Shown: piece after piece, positions 10,788-21,956 of the stretch | Numbering within the stretch: position 1 is the first letter of the stretch | How the letters are laid out: each line of letters opens with the position of its first letter | Assembly: GCA_944990035.1 (NCBI GenBank) | Contig: CALYLX010000054.1 | Location: forward strand, 124,001-188,000 | DNA: 64,000 nt | Direction of reading: 5' to 3' | Origin: Clitopilus passeckerianus | Lineage: Eukaryota; Basidiomycota; Agaricomycetes; Agaricales; Entolomataceae | Made by a program: the position numbers and the translations under genes | The notes under the pieces: model-generated | The model's input: only the letters and a program-made list of their open reading frames with translations | The model's database searches: none | Told to the model about the DNA's origin: nothing

Positions 10788-12722
10788 GTGAGACTGATTC
10801 AGCTACGGACATCGATAGACACCGAGCGCTGATTATTATACAGAATACAACTTGTAAACCCTTCGTTATTACATCCAAGAATTCTGACTCCGTTTAACCT
10901 TTCTCAATACTTTCCAATAGAAAGTGGACGAATCAGAGTGAAGAGCCGATTCGGTTTTCCCCCAGTGACCCCAATTTCCCTCCTAGTACGCCATGAATTG
11001 TATGTTATATACAGAAGGATAAACGCCTGTCTTCATCTTCAAGTCCTTGAGGAGATTGGTGTACTTTGCACCCAAAGCCCGGTTACCATCTTGAATGGAG
11101 ATGAAGCCTGTCTTTATGCATCCTCCGGAGCCAGCTGTTGCATTAAAATGGTCCACTGAATTTCGAGCATGTGCATGAAGGCATCTACATCCGCTGCCGC
11201 CACCATACAATCAAGTGTTTGCAACTCGAGCCCTTGAATACTAGACTCGAGGGCATTAATGGTTTGCCGGGATAGCCGGTCTCCTGGACAAAATCTGGAA
11301 ATTGCCCGGAGATTTGGCAAACCTGCGATAAACGTGGCAATCCGGGCACTCTCAAACTTGATTAGGTGAAGACGTTGAAAGGTCTTCAAAGTGCATATGT
11401 AGTCCGTGAGGATGCTCAACAGCTTGACTTTCTCCTCCCAGACTTGGCAACGAGCCTTCAACTGAAGGTGGGTGATGGAGAGGAGGTCGAGGGGACTGAT
11501 GAAACGGAATGTAGCCATGGGCGGCTCGAATGTAGACTCCTCATCGATTTCGACGTTGAGAGTCTTGAGGGAGGGTAGGTGTATCATGGGCATGGAAGGC
11601 AGGGATGTGTGGACATCTTCCATAGACTCCCCACCAATACGCAATCGTAGTGATACCAGTTGGACACAACGACGCAGGCCATCGTGCACTGGTGAAATGG
11701 GTAGGGCAAGGTCATCAAATAGCTTGATGTCGAAGAAACGGGTCCACTTCGCGTCTCCTAATAGGCCTGGGTCACCAGGGTGGGATGCCAAGGAGCCTGC
11801 CTGGCCGAGCCCAATGTGAGTTAGGCAGGGCATCTGGTCCAGCACGAGCCGTCTCACGAAAGCACAGACCTACGAGTTAGAAACGGGGACCGCCATAGAT
11901 AATTCCTTGACATTAGGGAAGTATACCGTTTCCAACTCGGTGAGAAAATGTTTCGGAAGGTGCTCGAGAGACAGAGCGCAAAGCCTCTCGATGCTACCAG
12001 AGTGGAAAACCAAACATAGCAAACGCCTCACACTGGCCCAAGCCGGTTTAGAAATCGGGAGGTTGTACCAGCTAACCGTTAGGTTTAGGGGACACCGTCC
12101 ACCTCGACGATAAACCTCCTTAATAAGCGTATCAGCCACATCATCTCCCATCCTCACCATGAGCTGGACCTGGACATTACTCCAGAACAAGCTCTCGTTC
12201 AGGACGATGTGTTGCCACCTCGAACAAGTCCAAGATAATGCCCAGAGAGCGTCCGTCCTTCTAATGGGAATTTGCAAGCATTTGAAGCAGGACCTAAAGA
12301 TTTGCAGCAAAGCCTCGACCGGCAGGTCTCTAAAAGTTCGCCCAGTCCGGACCAAGAGATTGTATTGCATAAAACTGGTCTCCCTGAGCCCCTGAAGTTC
12401 ACCCATTTGCGATGGAGAATCCTTCATTTCATCGTCAAGTTGTTCAATATGGGCTCTAACGCGGGCTGAAAGGTTGTTTATGTCCCTTCTTGCGAGATTC
12501 TCTACATCGTGCTCCGCAAGATGAGGATGGTCTGCGAGCTGGGTTAGCCGTTAGAAACGGCTTTCACGCAGACCTGCAGAGAACGCACCTGGTCCAGAAT
12601 CTCCGTTTGCTCTGCGGAGAGCATCCTGAGGGAGGGCTTCCGTCGGTAATACCCGGTCGGGAGAGAACAAAGCTCCAATGGGGTCTCACGGTAACAGTAA
12701 CCACTGGTGAGTCTGATGGACA
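10490..12722. repeat. Tandem duplication, left unit (~2.2 kb)
   Basis: The left unit runs from CTCAAGGTTGCAGAAAATCTC near 10494 to TCTGATGGACA near 12712-12722. It contains the 3' ~300 bp of the plus-strand gene and a complete minus-strand F-box gene. The same order recurs in the adjoining right unit with many substitutions, so the copies have had time to diverge. Confidence 0.8.
10983..12624 (-). pseudogene. F-box protein, left duplicate (dead)
   Basis: It aligns along its whole length with the intact gene at 13214-14859. The ATG at 12624 opens the short first exon (MLSAEQTEILDQ), a ~50-bp intron follows, then a coiled segment, an F-box (DLPVEALLQIFRSC, DALWALSWTCSRW) and leucine-rich repeats. 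Two lesions are visible: an in-frame TAG near 11877 (after AVPVSNS, where the intact copy reads TAVCAFV), and a frameshift near 11113 (after LAPEDA), beyond which the conserved GCI..KYTNLL tail continues in another frame. The full-length product is therefore lost, although a ~260-residue F-box-containing N-terminal fragment could still be translated. Confidence 0.85.
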
Positions 12723-12735
12723 GCTCGGCCGGTAC

Positions 12736-13025
12736 TCAAGGTTGCAGAAAATCTCAAATATTTTGCGGTTATTGTGCCTCCTGCACCAAAGTGCGCTACC
12801 AGGTCGGTGGCTATGATTGAGCAGAGAATCAGGGAATTGCGGGATCCGAGGGTTGTACTGGTCCTGTACGGCCATACGGTCGAAAACTGGGAGACCGGCT
12901 CGAGATGGCCGAGATATTTGGAGTTGGTCGAAAAATTAGTTGAGGATAGGTATAAGAATACTGGGAGCGATTGGCTTACCGGGGCTCAAAGAGCACGAGG
13001 CTGGTCTTTTTCCTCAAATACATAG
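12736..13025 (+). pseudogene. Orphan 3' fragment of the plus-strand F-box-like gene
   Basis: About 290 bp nearly identical in reading to the end of the gene at 9758-10787 (APKC.., EQRIRELRDPRVVLV, VENWE, LVEKLVEDRYKN, GAQRARGWSFSSN). It was cut off from its 5' part by the tandem duplication. The frame is interrupted relative to the parent around GSRWPRYLELVEK, and there is no F-box exon, so it is a relic and not an independent gene. Confidence 0.85.
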
Positions 13026-13213
13026 GTGAGGCTATTTCAGCTATGTGACTCTGACAGATACTGGGCACTGACTCAGTATTCTGCAGAGTATCATTTGCAA
13101 ACACTTTATTATTACGTCCGTGGCCACTCAATACAACCCTTCCTCAATATTTGCTATTCAAAACCGGGAACGAATCGGAGAGAAGAATGAAATTTGTTTA
13201 TTCCCCAGCGACT

Positions 13214-14859
13214 TTAACATCCTTCCGTCAACCAGAACCATCTGTGGTGTTTGAGATGGTCGACACCTGCCTTCACCTCCAATTCCTCAAGAAGATTCGT
13301 ATACTTTTTCGTCAAATCTTGGCTGCCACCTTCAATGCAGATGTGGGCTTTCTCTATGCATCCTCGAGCGTCGGCTAAGGAACCTTGCGTTGAATTGGTC
13401 CACTGAATTTCTAGCATGTGGACGAAGGCATCAACATCCGCTGCCGCTATCGTGCAATTGAGTCTTTGCAACTGGGCCCCTTGAGCACCAGATTCAAGGG
13501 CTTCAATGGTTCGTCGAGATAGCTTGTCTCCTGGAGAGGATAGGAAAAGTGCCTGGAGATTTGGCAACCCTGCAATGAACTTGTCAATATGGGCACCTTT
13601 GAAGCCGACCAAATTGATGCTTTTCAAGGTCTTCAGAGTGCATATGTAGTCTGAGAGGATGCTCAACAGCGTTATTTTCTCCTTCCAGTTTTCACACTGA
13701 GCTGTTAGCAGTAGGTGGGTGATGGAAGGGAGGTTGAGACGAATGAGGAACCAGAACATGACCATAGGCGCGTTAAATGTAGTCTCCTCATAGATGTCGA
13801 TGTCGAGATTCTTCAGGGAGGGTAGGTGTATCTTGGGCATGGAGGGCAAGATTGTGCGCGCATCTTCCCTAGACTCCCCACCAATACCCAATTGCAGGGA
13901 TACCAATTGGTCACAACCACCCAACCGGTCGTGCACTTGTGAAAAGGGTAGGACAATATCATAGTACAGCTTGATGTCAATGAAACGGGTCCACTTCGCG
14001 TCGCCGAATAGGTCACTTGCGTGGTATATGGGGGAGGATGTGTGAAGCTCAATGTGAGTTAGGCAGGGCATACGGTCAAGCATGAGCCGTCTCACGAAAG
14101 CACAGACCGCCGTGTGAGGTCCGTCCACCGTCATAGATAATTCCTTGAGGTTGGGAAAGTATGCCGTTTCCAACTCGGGAAGAAAAGATTCCGGGAGTAG
14201 TTCGAGAGTCAGCGCGCAAATCCTCTCGATGCTGCTAGAATCAAAAGCTGAGCGTAGCAAACGCATCAGATCGCTCTCAGCCGGTTGCTGGGAGTCATTC
14301 CAGGTAACCATTAGCTTCAAGGGACAGTGTCCACCTCGACGATAAGCCTCCTTAATAATCATGTCGGCCACATCACCATCTCCCTTCTTCTCCACGAGCT
14401 CGGCCTGGACATTACTCCAGAACAGCCACTCGTTCAGGATGATGCCTCGCCATCTCGAACAGGTCCAAGATAACACCCAGACAGCGTCAGTCCTTCTAGT
14501 GGGAATTTTCACGCATTCGACACAGGATGTGAAAATTTGAAGGAGAGCCTCAACCGGCAGGTCTCTCCAAGTTCGCCCAGTCTTGGCCAAGAGATTGTGC
14601 TGCATAAACCTGGTGTCTCTGAGCCCCTGAAACTCGTCGATTCGCGATGGAAAGTTCTCCTTTTCTCTATCAAGTTGTTCGATATGGGCTCTAACGCGAG
14701 CTGAAAGCTTGTTTACGTCCTTTCTTGTGAGACTCTTAAGAAACTGCTCCGCAAGATGAGGAGACTCTGCGAGCTGGATCGGCCGTCAGAAACGGCTTTC
14801 ACGCAGACCTACAACGAACGTACCTCGTCCAGAATCTTGCTTTGCTCTGGGGAGAACAT
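13214..14859 (-). CDS. F-box/leucine-rich repeat protein, right duplicate (intact)
   Basis: Two exons: 14859-14824 (MFSPEQSKILDE) and 14773-13214, with a GTACGT donor and a CCAG acceptor, 531 residues. The order is: short N-terminus; coiled-coil (about residues 25-65, ARVRAHIEQLDREKE); F-box near residues 75-120 (DLPVEALLQIFTSC, DAVWVLSWTCSRWR, LFWSNV); then about 400 residues of leucine-rich repeat-like segments (LKELSMTV, CLTHIELHT, IHLPSLKNLDIDI, LPSITHLLL). F-box proteins bind Skp1 through this motif and present LRR-bound substrates to the SCF ubiquitin ligase. The gene is the right half of a tandem pair whose left copy is dead. Confidence 0.82.
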
Positions 14860-14989
14860 CTTTATGGAGGGGATATCGTGGGTTGAGGAGAAAAGAATGC
14901 CTTTTGGTCTCACGGCACCGACTTGGATTCTGATGGACAGGATCCGAGTCACACTAAGGAAAAGCATGCATACTAATAGATGAGGAAAT

Positions 14990-16635
14990 TCATATTATTT
15001 CACTATTCCACGATTTGTGGTCCTTTAATAATACAGAATTCTGATGATGAACGACGCGCAAAGGATCTGGCCCGAACTCCAGAGATACCAGGGAAGGCAA
15101 GTTGCGACCCCCGGCGAAATCTAATTGACTGGTGGATTCCAGTGGTACCCTGCTGTCCCGGTCTTCCCAGCGAGGAGAGGCATGTTTATCCTCCCACTTC
15201 CGTAGGTGTAAGATAAACCGAGCAGTCATCAATGCAGATAGCCTATGTGATTCTTCTAAGCCGTGCTGATCCATATCCGAGCAAAGGGGAACACTCACGG
15301 GCCTCTATAAGCACTCAAGAGACGTTCTAGGAATATACCCTGTATGATTGAAAGTTCTCAGTACGGGTCATATTGGGACAGTCTGTCATTTGCTCACGGG
15401 AGCAGCCTAATTCATTGATAAGTCAGCCGTATATAACCATGCCCAGTACCGGTACGTACCACGTTCAGAACGAGAGACGCAATCGTGACCCCGGTGACGG
15501 TACTATGCACCTCTTAGTGGTTTTCGAACCCTAAGGGGGAGTGAGTCTTACCAAAAGTAAAGAATCCCTTCAAGACAGATGTGTTAGGAACAGCGAGAAG
15601 GTGAATATGAGCGGATTGAGCGCACCTTGTTCAAATACGACATAGATCAAGCTCCTTCCTGATGTTCTCCACAAACCACCTCCAGCATTGAGCGATTGGA
15701 TGGCTCGAAGGGCTGTAAGGGCCGTCGACAAAACCTCGTAGAGTACCATGCCTGCAGCTCGAAGGTGGCCAACTGTTTATAATTAGTAGCTGAAAGGCCT
15801 CTGAATTGCAAGGATGGCGTACCGCTGATGTACAGTCAATTTTAAAAATCTCCATCCAGTAAATGTCTAGGGACTACTCACATAGGAAGTATATTACTGC
15901 CATCACACCGATCAGTTGGAATATCGATCTGGGGTTCCTTCATGAGTGAACTTGTTATGGAAGCGTAGACGAATATACGGACAATATCCAGAATCACCAA
16001 GATCAGTCCAAGGCCACCAAAGAGTAGGCCGATGAACATATTTCCGCTGAATACGGCGTAGGTTCGAAGGCCCCAGATCGCTATGTATTGATCTTCATCA
16101 ATGCAAATCCATTACGAATACATCTTCGACTCACTAAGTATAGCGAATCTACCCAAAATTCCAAGTATCCCAGCAATGTAAAATCCCGTGTGGCAGCTAA
16201 TAATGTTCAATCAACGATAATTTTGAGAGGGGCTGATCCTCGCACACACTGAAAGACGGAATGTCAGCATGTTGAATCGTGTCAGACCATCGAAACTCAC
16301 CTTTCCAGTATTAATATGATTAGTAATAGTGAGTAAATATACAACATTGGCGACCAGCGCGTAGCGGCAGCAGAAGTAGAGAAAGGTCGTGAACCGCAAC
16401 CTTTTACTCCAGATAAGACGGACTTCCATGCCAAAAGTGAGGAGGTAGTCAAAGTAGACCAATGCTATTCAAGGATATCCGTGAGCACGGATAATAATGA
16501 GTTTATCAATGCTTCGCACCTATACTCGACCACGATATACATAACTGTATAAAGCTGGGTGTTTTAGCTTGAATATTCTACTAACAATACTAACAAGACG
16601 AGGGAAACTTACTGGTCGCTCCCGAGGGTAACCAT
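14990..16635 (-). CDS. Multi-pass membrane protein, DUF6533-like family
   Basis: About nine exons are inferred on the minus strand. The first two are tiny (16635-16613 and 16554-16520); exon 3 is 16464-16301; the last is 15242-14990. The DUF6533-like signature is plain: ALVYFDYLLTFGMEVRLIW, then a hydrophobic YALVANVVYLL. Further helices follow: FYIAGILGILGRFAIL, WGLRTYAVF, FIGLLFGGLGLILVILD, VLYEVLSTALTALRA and ILYF..TGVTIASLVLNV. The typical cytosolic end is LMTARFILHLRKWEDK. About seven membrane segments are expected. The family is abundant in Agaricomycetes and its function is unknown; the layout resembles a receptor or channel but no ligand can be assigned. Several internal borders (around 16250, 15880 and 15360) are uncertain by a few bases. 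Confidence 0.72.
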
Positions 16636-16699
16636 GAGCAAGCGCTCGGTTAGCTATTGGGACGTGGAATCCTGGCTCCTTGCTTATGAAGCGTTTGGG

Positions 16700-17788
16700 C
16701 AAGATTGTAAATATATCCTCCTCTTGGTGTCGATCACGAGGTCCCTGTTCCTAGATTAGAGTGCCTTGAGCTCGAGGTTGATACTCCAGTCATAACAAGG
16801 GGCGACAGGCGAACGTGCATGGGTCCCGGACATTGTGGACGACTTGTTGTCATGATTGGTTGAGATGAATGATCTCGACATCGCAAACAGCGCCATCTAT
16901 GGTGGCGTACCACCTGACCTGGGCTTCATCCGAAGCAGAAAAGTCTGTTCGCATATGATTCCTTGGGGATATAAATAAGCTGAATGGAATGCTGCGTCGG
17001 CCTGGTGAGCGACGAATCATGGAGGCAGCCTAGCAGAAATGAGTGGATCACCTTCCATCGCAAGAATGGCACTCGCCTAGCGTAAATGTAGGTGCCTCGA
17101 CGCGCATAGATTAACGGTGTGGGGAATGCTATAAGTGCTATTCCATCATAGTGATGGGTGGACTGGGGTCCCATTGTACATCAATGATTCTTGTCTCATG
17201 TGTCACGGAGCTCCCGAATTATGATAGAGTCTTGAGATAAGGTGGAGGAACAGAATCAGTTGCTGGTTGCATGAGTTTCTGAAAGGTATAACATATGGGT
17301 GGGACGTAAAAGAGTCTGGTACGCAGACCAGCTGACCATGGGAAGACTCCTGAAAGAAAGCCCGCACCTCGACCCGTGGTGAGAGATGCCTATAAGCGAT
17401 GCCGTCCGTGGGTTCGTCGGGTTATTACTATGTTTATATTGATAACGCGTCAAGAGTTATGAGGTTTATCTGGAAGCAGAACCTAGTACATAGAACACCG
17501 TGAAAAAATTGCAGCACGGCTGGCAGAGGCACCTCAGCCTACCCTAAACTCACGCACGCTTGAAGTTTCGCGTACATATATGCAAATAACGCGTTCACAA
17601 ATTCGAACATACAATGATGATACAATATTTGGAGACAATCGTGCCTACTAGACTAGCAGCCTAGAGTTAGTTTTGGTTCTCTGCGAATATCCCGCGTCAT
17701 GATAGGTGGATTTTCCGTGATTTACTCAGAGTCACTAATGACTATACAATCTAAGGGGATGAAGGTAGCCTTAAACTCAACTCCCAAA
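16700..17788. other. Intergenic, no gene recognised
   Basis: About 1.1 kb with scattered short open frames on the minus strand (for example 16926-17174 and 17256-17453), none with a family motif or supporting splice signals. It presumably includes the promoter of the membrane protein gene. Confidence 0.4.
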
Positions 17789-18200
17789 TTACATCTGTTT
17801 CTGAGTTCGTTTGCTCAGCTGCGTAACACTGCAGACATCGAGATCGACGAATATATTCGCTTCCTGGAGGCAGCCCTTAGGCATCCTCTCTGAGTTTCGT
17901 TGATCAGCCTGAGCTTGCGTGCACTGGAATTTCAGAAGCTTTACAAATTCATCCACAAATTTGTCACCGACATGGCAGTGAAGCCTGCGGAGATATACGC
18001 CATATTTCCTACATGCAAGCGCTTGAATGCCATAACTTGATGTAGAGTCCATGGGGTCAACCGCAAGGTGCTGAAACGCCAGGAGGTTATTGAGCAACAG
18101 GTCCATCTCGAAGAGGGAGCAAGAAATCGTCGATGGCATCTGGTGCTGCCAAGTGGCCGTCAACGGTGATAGTTAGTGCTTGGAGTTGAGAGGCCTCTAT
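17789..18200 (-). pseudogene. 3' fragment of an F-box/LRR gene
   Basis: The end of this minus-strand reading (LRRLHCHVGDKFVDEFVKLL, then GCLQEANIFVD and a basic tail) follows the C-terminal pattern of the F-box gene at 13214-14859 (LQRLNC.., DVDAFVHMLEIQ, GCIEKAHICIEGG). Upstream, an LRR-like phrase (ASQLQALTITVDGHL near 18150-18190) sits in another frame and ends in a stop. No F-box was found further upstream. It is best read as the decayed 3' end of another family member. Confidence 0.55.
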
Positions 18201-18218
18201 CACGATGACTGGATTTTA

Positions 18219-18638
18219 TCAGTGACGGAGTGGAGAATCTATGGCTGAAATCCTCAAGACAAACCGATAGAGAAAGCAGTCGCTGGGCCTCGAGGAGGAT
18301 GTGATGGGCGTCAGTGACTGAAAGCATGTATCGCAAGAGTGTGACTCGTTTGAATCGTTTCTATGCATGATCAGCAGTTGATTCATTGAAGTTAAACCCA
18401 ATGCAACCTCGCAAATGTTTGAACTTCAAAACGCATAGATTCCTTCAAGTCTTGACCGAGCTCTGGGTGAGGCCTAGAAAATGATTCCGAACAGTTTCCT
18501 GGCGATAGACTACCGCACTTCGGAGCACCTCAAACAAAACAAATTGTGAATGTGTAATATCCAGGTTTCGTGAATGGCACCAGTAAATGGATACAATGTA
18601 TTTTAGAAAACGGTATTCTAATATAGTCGACATGTGTA
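18219..18638. other. Gap between gene fragments
   Basis: Short minus-strand open frames occur (18219-18401 and 18445-18633) but nothing matches the F-box paralogues convincingly. It may be eroded coding DNA. Confidence 0.3.
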
Positions 18639-19000
18639 TCAGTTCCTGGGTGGTATACGAAAAACGATAGGTTCATCCGGATGCTCTGATTGCATACCGT
18701 TTATGTAAAGCAAATTGTTCTGTGAATCCTCCAGAGTTGCCCTGGCTGTCGGCGACTCCTCCCAGAATGGGCGGCACTTCTTGATGGCCTCCTCATACGC
18801 CAAACGTGCAGCCGGCCAATCCTTCTTCTGGACATACAGCTCTGCCATCTCGACGAGAGTTTGAGCAGCTTCTACAGGTCGGCCTATTTCTTCGTCTCCT
18901 CGCAGGCAGGTCTTGAGCAACTCCATCAGTTCCCTGTCTTCTCAACGGTCAAGGGCTTTCAACGCTCTGGCTTCAAGTTCCAGCTCATCGATCTTGTGCG
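18639..19000 (-). pseudogene. Tetratricopeptide-repeat fragment
   Basis: Minus-strand reading of about 110 residues, helical and charged, with a TPR-like pair (RPVEAAQTLVEMAELYVQ, then KKDWPAARLAYEEAIKKC) ending at 18639. The frame extends upstream of the ATG at 18926 through LELEARALKALDR but contains a TGA. It then stops making sense where the plus-strand GTPase fragment starts, so the original gene was truncated here. Fungal proteins with NACHT or NB-ARC domains often end in such repeats, but no nucleotide-binding domain is visible, so that origin is only a possibility. Confidence 0.5.
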
Positions 19001-19621
19001 ATATAAGGAAGGGGCTGGTACTGGTGCCAACCTGGAATTGGACACGAAGGCGGTGGGATATCATCCCGCGAGACACCCAGATGACTCTGATCTGGAACTC
19101 ATTTTGGTCGACACACCTGGCTTGCCGCCTGGATTCGCTGGCGAAACCAAATTAAATGACATTCGGGGAGCCATCGCAAAATTTCCGTCAAGGTAAGTTC
19201 CTTCTAGTGGAATCTCTCTGCGAATCCCATGCTTACGCCGGTGTGGTTTAGCCCCAAGGCCGCGACTTTCTCCAACGCAGAACTTGGTGGCATCTTGTGG
19301 ATCGAACAGACAGGGCTATCCCGGCAACCTGGGTTATACCGCCTCAACCCATTGCTAGAATCTTGCCTGAAGAACCCCTACCTTAGGGATCGAGTTGTCG
19401 TATTGACGAACTCGGAGGTCGCCGCCGAGGACAAGCTTGTGCATCACAGGCAGCTCTTGTCCGAGAAATTGCGTGCCGCTCAAACAAGCCGGAATCCGAC
19501 CATGGTATATCATTACGACATGACTCACGATTCCGCATGGAAGGTCCTCAAAAGCGCGATGGAAAACTTTGACGATCACATCGACCTAGGAGCCTTGAGG
19601 AGGTTCATGGAAAAGAAGTAG
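19000..19621 (+). pseudogene. AIG1-like GTPase, 5'-truncated copy
   Basis: Two exons are recognisable. The first ends at 19193 (..DLELILVDTPGLPPG, AIAKFPS) with a GTAAGT donor; the second starts at the TTTAG acceptor near 19252 and runs to 19621 (LGGILWIEQTGL, LNPLLESCLKNP, LRDRVVVLTNSE, RFMEKK). Compared with the intact copy at 20316-21232, the first two exons, including the P-loop, are missing. In their place is the head-on TPR fragment of the opposite strand. Without a P-loop the product cannot bind nucleotide normally. The remaining frame is open, so a truncated protein could still be made, but a start codon for it is not obvious. Confidence 0.65.
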
Positions 19622-20149
19622 ACTTCCATCCGCCCTGTCGACTTGATTTCTGCGACGCGACGATAGTATAATGCGTTTTATGTATTGTTTTAGCGCTCTG
19701 GTAGCGCAGTTTATTCTATGGGCAGGTAGATAACTTATCATGCATTCTAATTCATTGATATACTATTATTCTATGAGGATATTTACCGTACTTAAATACT
19801 TACTGCACTTGGATGCTTACTTGACCACGAAAGGCGCTTTCCGGGCGTCTAAATTACAGCTTGCGATCACACAGGGGAAATTACGAAGGCGATCGATATG
19901 TACCCATCAACCTGCCTTAAACCTTTCTCCTCATGGCAATTTACGCCCAAAAACATGGAAGCTTTGGTGCCACCATCCGCAGAAATCACATAGACATGCA
20001 CAGCTCAAAGGGCAAGGGCTTCTTTATGATTTCCACTCAGGAAATGAGCTTCGGTGTCGTAACTCTCCGTGGGCCTCAACCCCCAGCCTGAGCCATCCTA
20101 ATCTAGGCAAATGGCGCATCACTTTTGAAGGGGAGGACTAGAAGTCTTC

Positions 20150-20315
20150 AATGCAGACATGTGACGGAATCGTGTATGGAATCATGATACGTGTCAAGTG
20201 CTGACAAGTTCATAGCCTTCATAAGAGTACAGCCCGTGGATTAGGTCGACATATTTAAGCTACGTTTGAGCTGGAACTTCTCGACATTTAGCTCTCTCAC
20301 CCCCTTGTCGCGACG
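20150..20315 (+). promoter_or_regulatory. Upstream region shared by two GTPase copies
   Basis: ACATGTGACGGAA .. GAATCATGATA .. TGTCAA upstream of the intact GTPase (20155-20195) recurs at about 21778-21812 upstream of the dead copy. This places the promoter inside the duplicated unit. A TATTTAAG near 20250 is a possible TATA box about 60 bp before the ATG. Confidence 0.45.
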
Positions 20316-21232
20316 ATGGCAATCCCGAAATCAAAAGCGGGCAAGGCCTCTTCTGCTCATCCTGAGCCTAGGAAACTACTGTTTCTGTGCGTACTTACAC
20401 ATTTGGCTACCGTGTTGATATTGACTCCGTGCGCAGACTCTTAGGACCAGCGGGGTCGGGGAAAAGCACAGTATGTTACCTTGCATGCATGTACATGAAG
20501 GAGAGCTAAACCACGCATTCCTAGTTCATCAATCTTCTGGCTGGTTCCAAAGTCGCGCCTGTCAACGGGAGCCTTAGCACGGACGTAGCTGCAGTGGGAT
20601 CTTACGCTGTCAAGCACCCAAAGCTCGGCCACGATCTAATTTTTATCGACACACCCGGAATCGGCGACAACACCACCTCAAATAACATACGGGAGGGTGT
20701 TCGAAAATTTCTGAAAAGGCATGTTCCTACTATTCACCACCGCTTTGGAGGTACTCAATCTGCATGATCTAGCCCTCCCCCAGAAATTTCCGAACGTTCA
20801 GAATTCGGTGCTATCTTATGGTTTGATCAGGTCGGATCGCACAAGCCAAAAGGCGTCCACGCGTTCCTTAAATCATGCTTAGAAAACGCTGATTTCAAGG
20901 ATCGAGTTTCGGTACTGGCAAATTCTGAGGAGGGAGCTTCTAGAGAAAAGATTGACAACCACGTACGGATTCTTTCGCAGCAAATGCGCGACGCTACCGG
21001 CAACAGATGGTTCCCCATGGCATCCCATTACACTGAGAATGGCGGCTCTGCATGGGAGGCCCTGAACGTGACGTTGGGCGGCCTTCCAAACGAGGCCGTC
21101 GGCTTGGAATCCTTGAGTGGGTTTGCGAAGTCGCCGGTAAACTCTAATCGTACTCAACCTGAGCCTAAGCCTGTTCGAGGGAAAAGATTTTTCTCGTTTT
21201 GTTTTCCGAGTTCGCAGAAAGGTTCGCATTAG
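20316..21232 (+). CDS. AIG1-like P-loop GTPase (intact copy)
   Basis: Four exons: 20316-20386, 20437-20470, 20525-20718 and 20773-21232, 252 residues. The P-loop GPAGSGKST is split by the second intron (GKST-FINLLAGS). The G3 motif is IFIDTPGIGDN. The third intron appears to start with GC (AAAAG-GCATGT) and not GT; the truncated paralogue has a normal GTAAGT at the same place, and splicing here keeps the frame (FLKS-PPPEISE). A canonical G4 (N/TKxD) is not visible; the position reads VSVLANSEEG. The C-terminus is basic and Pro-rich (EPKPVRGKRFF) with Cys-Phe near the end, a possible membrane-binding tail. Related proteins are frequent and lineage-specific in mushroom genomes; their role is unknown, and comparison with GIMAP/AIG1 defence GTPases is only analogy. 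Confidence 0.72.
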
Positions 21233-21956
21233 ATAGATTATGATGTATCGTGGTTGGGCAGTCGGATACCAATGATCTCACTAGGACTCATAATCTTGCA
21301 CGCTTCAGTTCTGCCACCTTCAGTGGGTGTATCCAACCAGAAATGAAGGACTTCAGCTGAGTATCGGATGTCTAATCAAAGCAACAACAGAGCGCAGGGC
21401 TAAATCCGGGTCGAGCGGACTCAAGGGTTTGCAAAAATTAAGTAATTAATTGATTAATTTACCACCTTCATCAATCAAGACGTTGGGTCAAGAACTCTAA
21501 TTAGACTCTGAATTGACCACGACAGTCTAGATTTCTACCGCCTTTCTCTCGAAAGATAGCCAACACATTCCGGCGGGCGACAAGAACCAGAAAACTTTCA
21601 GTTGCCCAACAAATTCAATTATTTCTGGAGCTTCCCCTTGATCCGCACTTGATAGGGCTTCCTTGGATGTTGTAACGTTTATTCTTCGTCAGGATCTCAC
21701 CGCCCAAAGTAGCTTCATGAAGATAATCGGCCAGTGCATCTTCGCCTTAGGCTCAAGGCTAAGAGGCCTGAAGGCAAACATGTGACGGAAAGAATCATGA
21801 TAGCTGTCAAACATAGGCGCTCTGATATCATGACATTCTATTCAGTCGACTATCCATTTGTAAATTGCCATGTTTAGCACGCACTCTAGCTAAAACTCAA
21901 CCCGATTTCGTCCAGTTTGATGGGCAGGTTTCAACGTCTCTGCCCCTGTCTCAGCG
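21233..21956. other. Intergenic; AT-rich inverted element and copied promoter
   Basis: An AT-rich near-palindrome (AAGTAATTAATTGATTAATT) lies near 21439-21459. From about 21778 the sequence matches the promoter of the intact GTPase gene. No protein-coding gene was recognised. Confidence 0.45.

Larger units (their letters stand above)
12723..14942. repeat. Tandem duplication, right unit (~2.2 kb)
   Basis: It starts right after the junction with CTCAAGGTTGCAGAAAATCTC near 12737 and ends near TCTGATGGACA at 14932-14942. The junction at about 12722-12737 joins the promoter side of the left F-box gene to the middle of the plus-strand gene, as unequal crossing-over would produce. Confidence 0.8.

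Noticed and set aside
16926..17453. Minus-strand open frames as a separate gene
   Set aside because: No start context, domain or neighbouring exons; treated as intergenic.
21439..21459. AT-rich palindrome as an origin or transposon end
   Set aside because: Short, simple-sequence palindromes are common; no paired copy or target-site duplication was seen.
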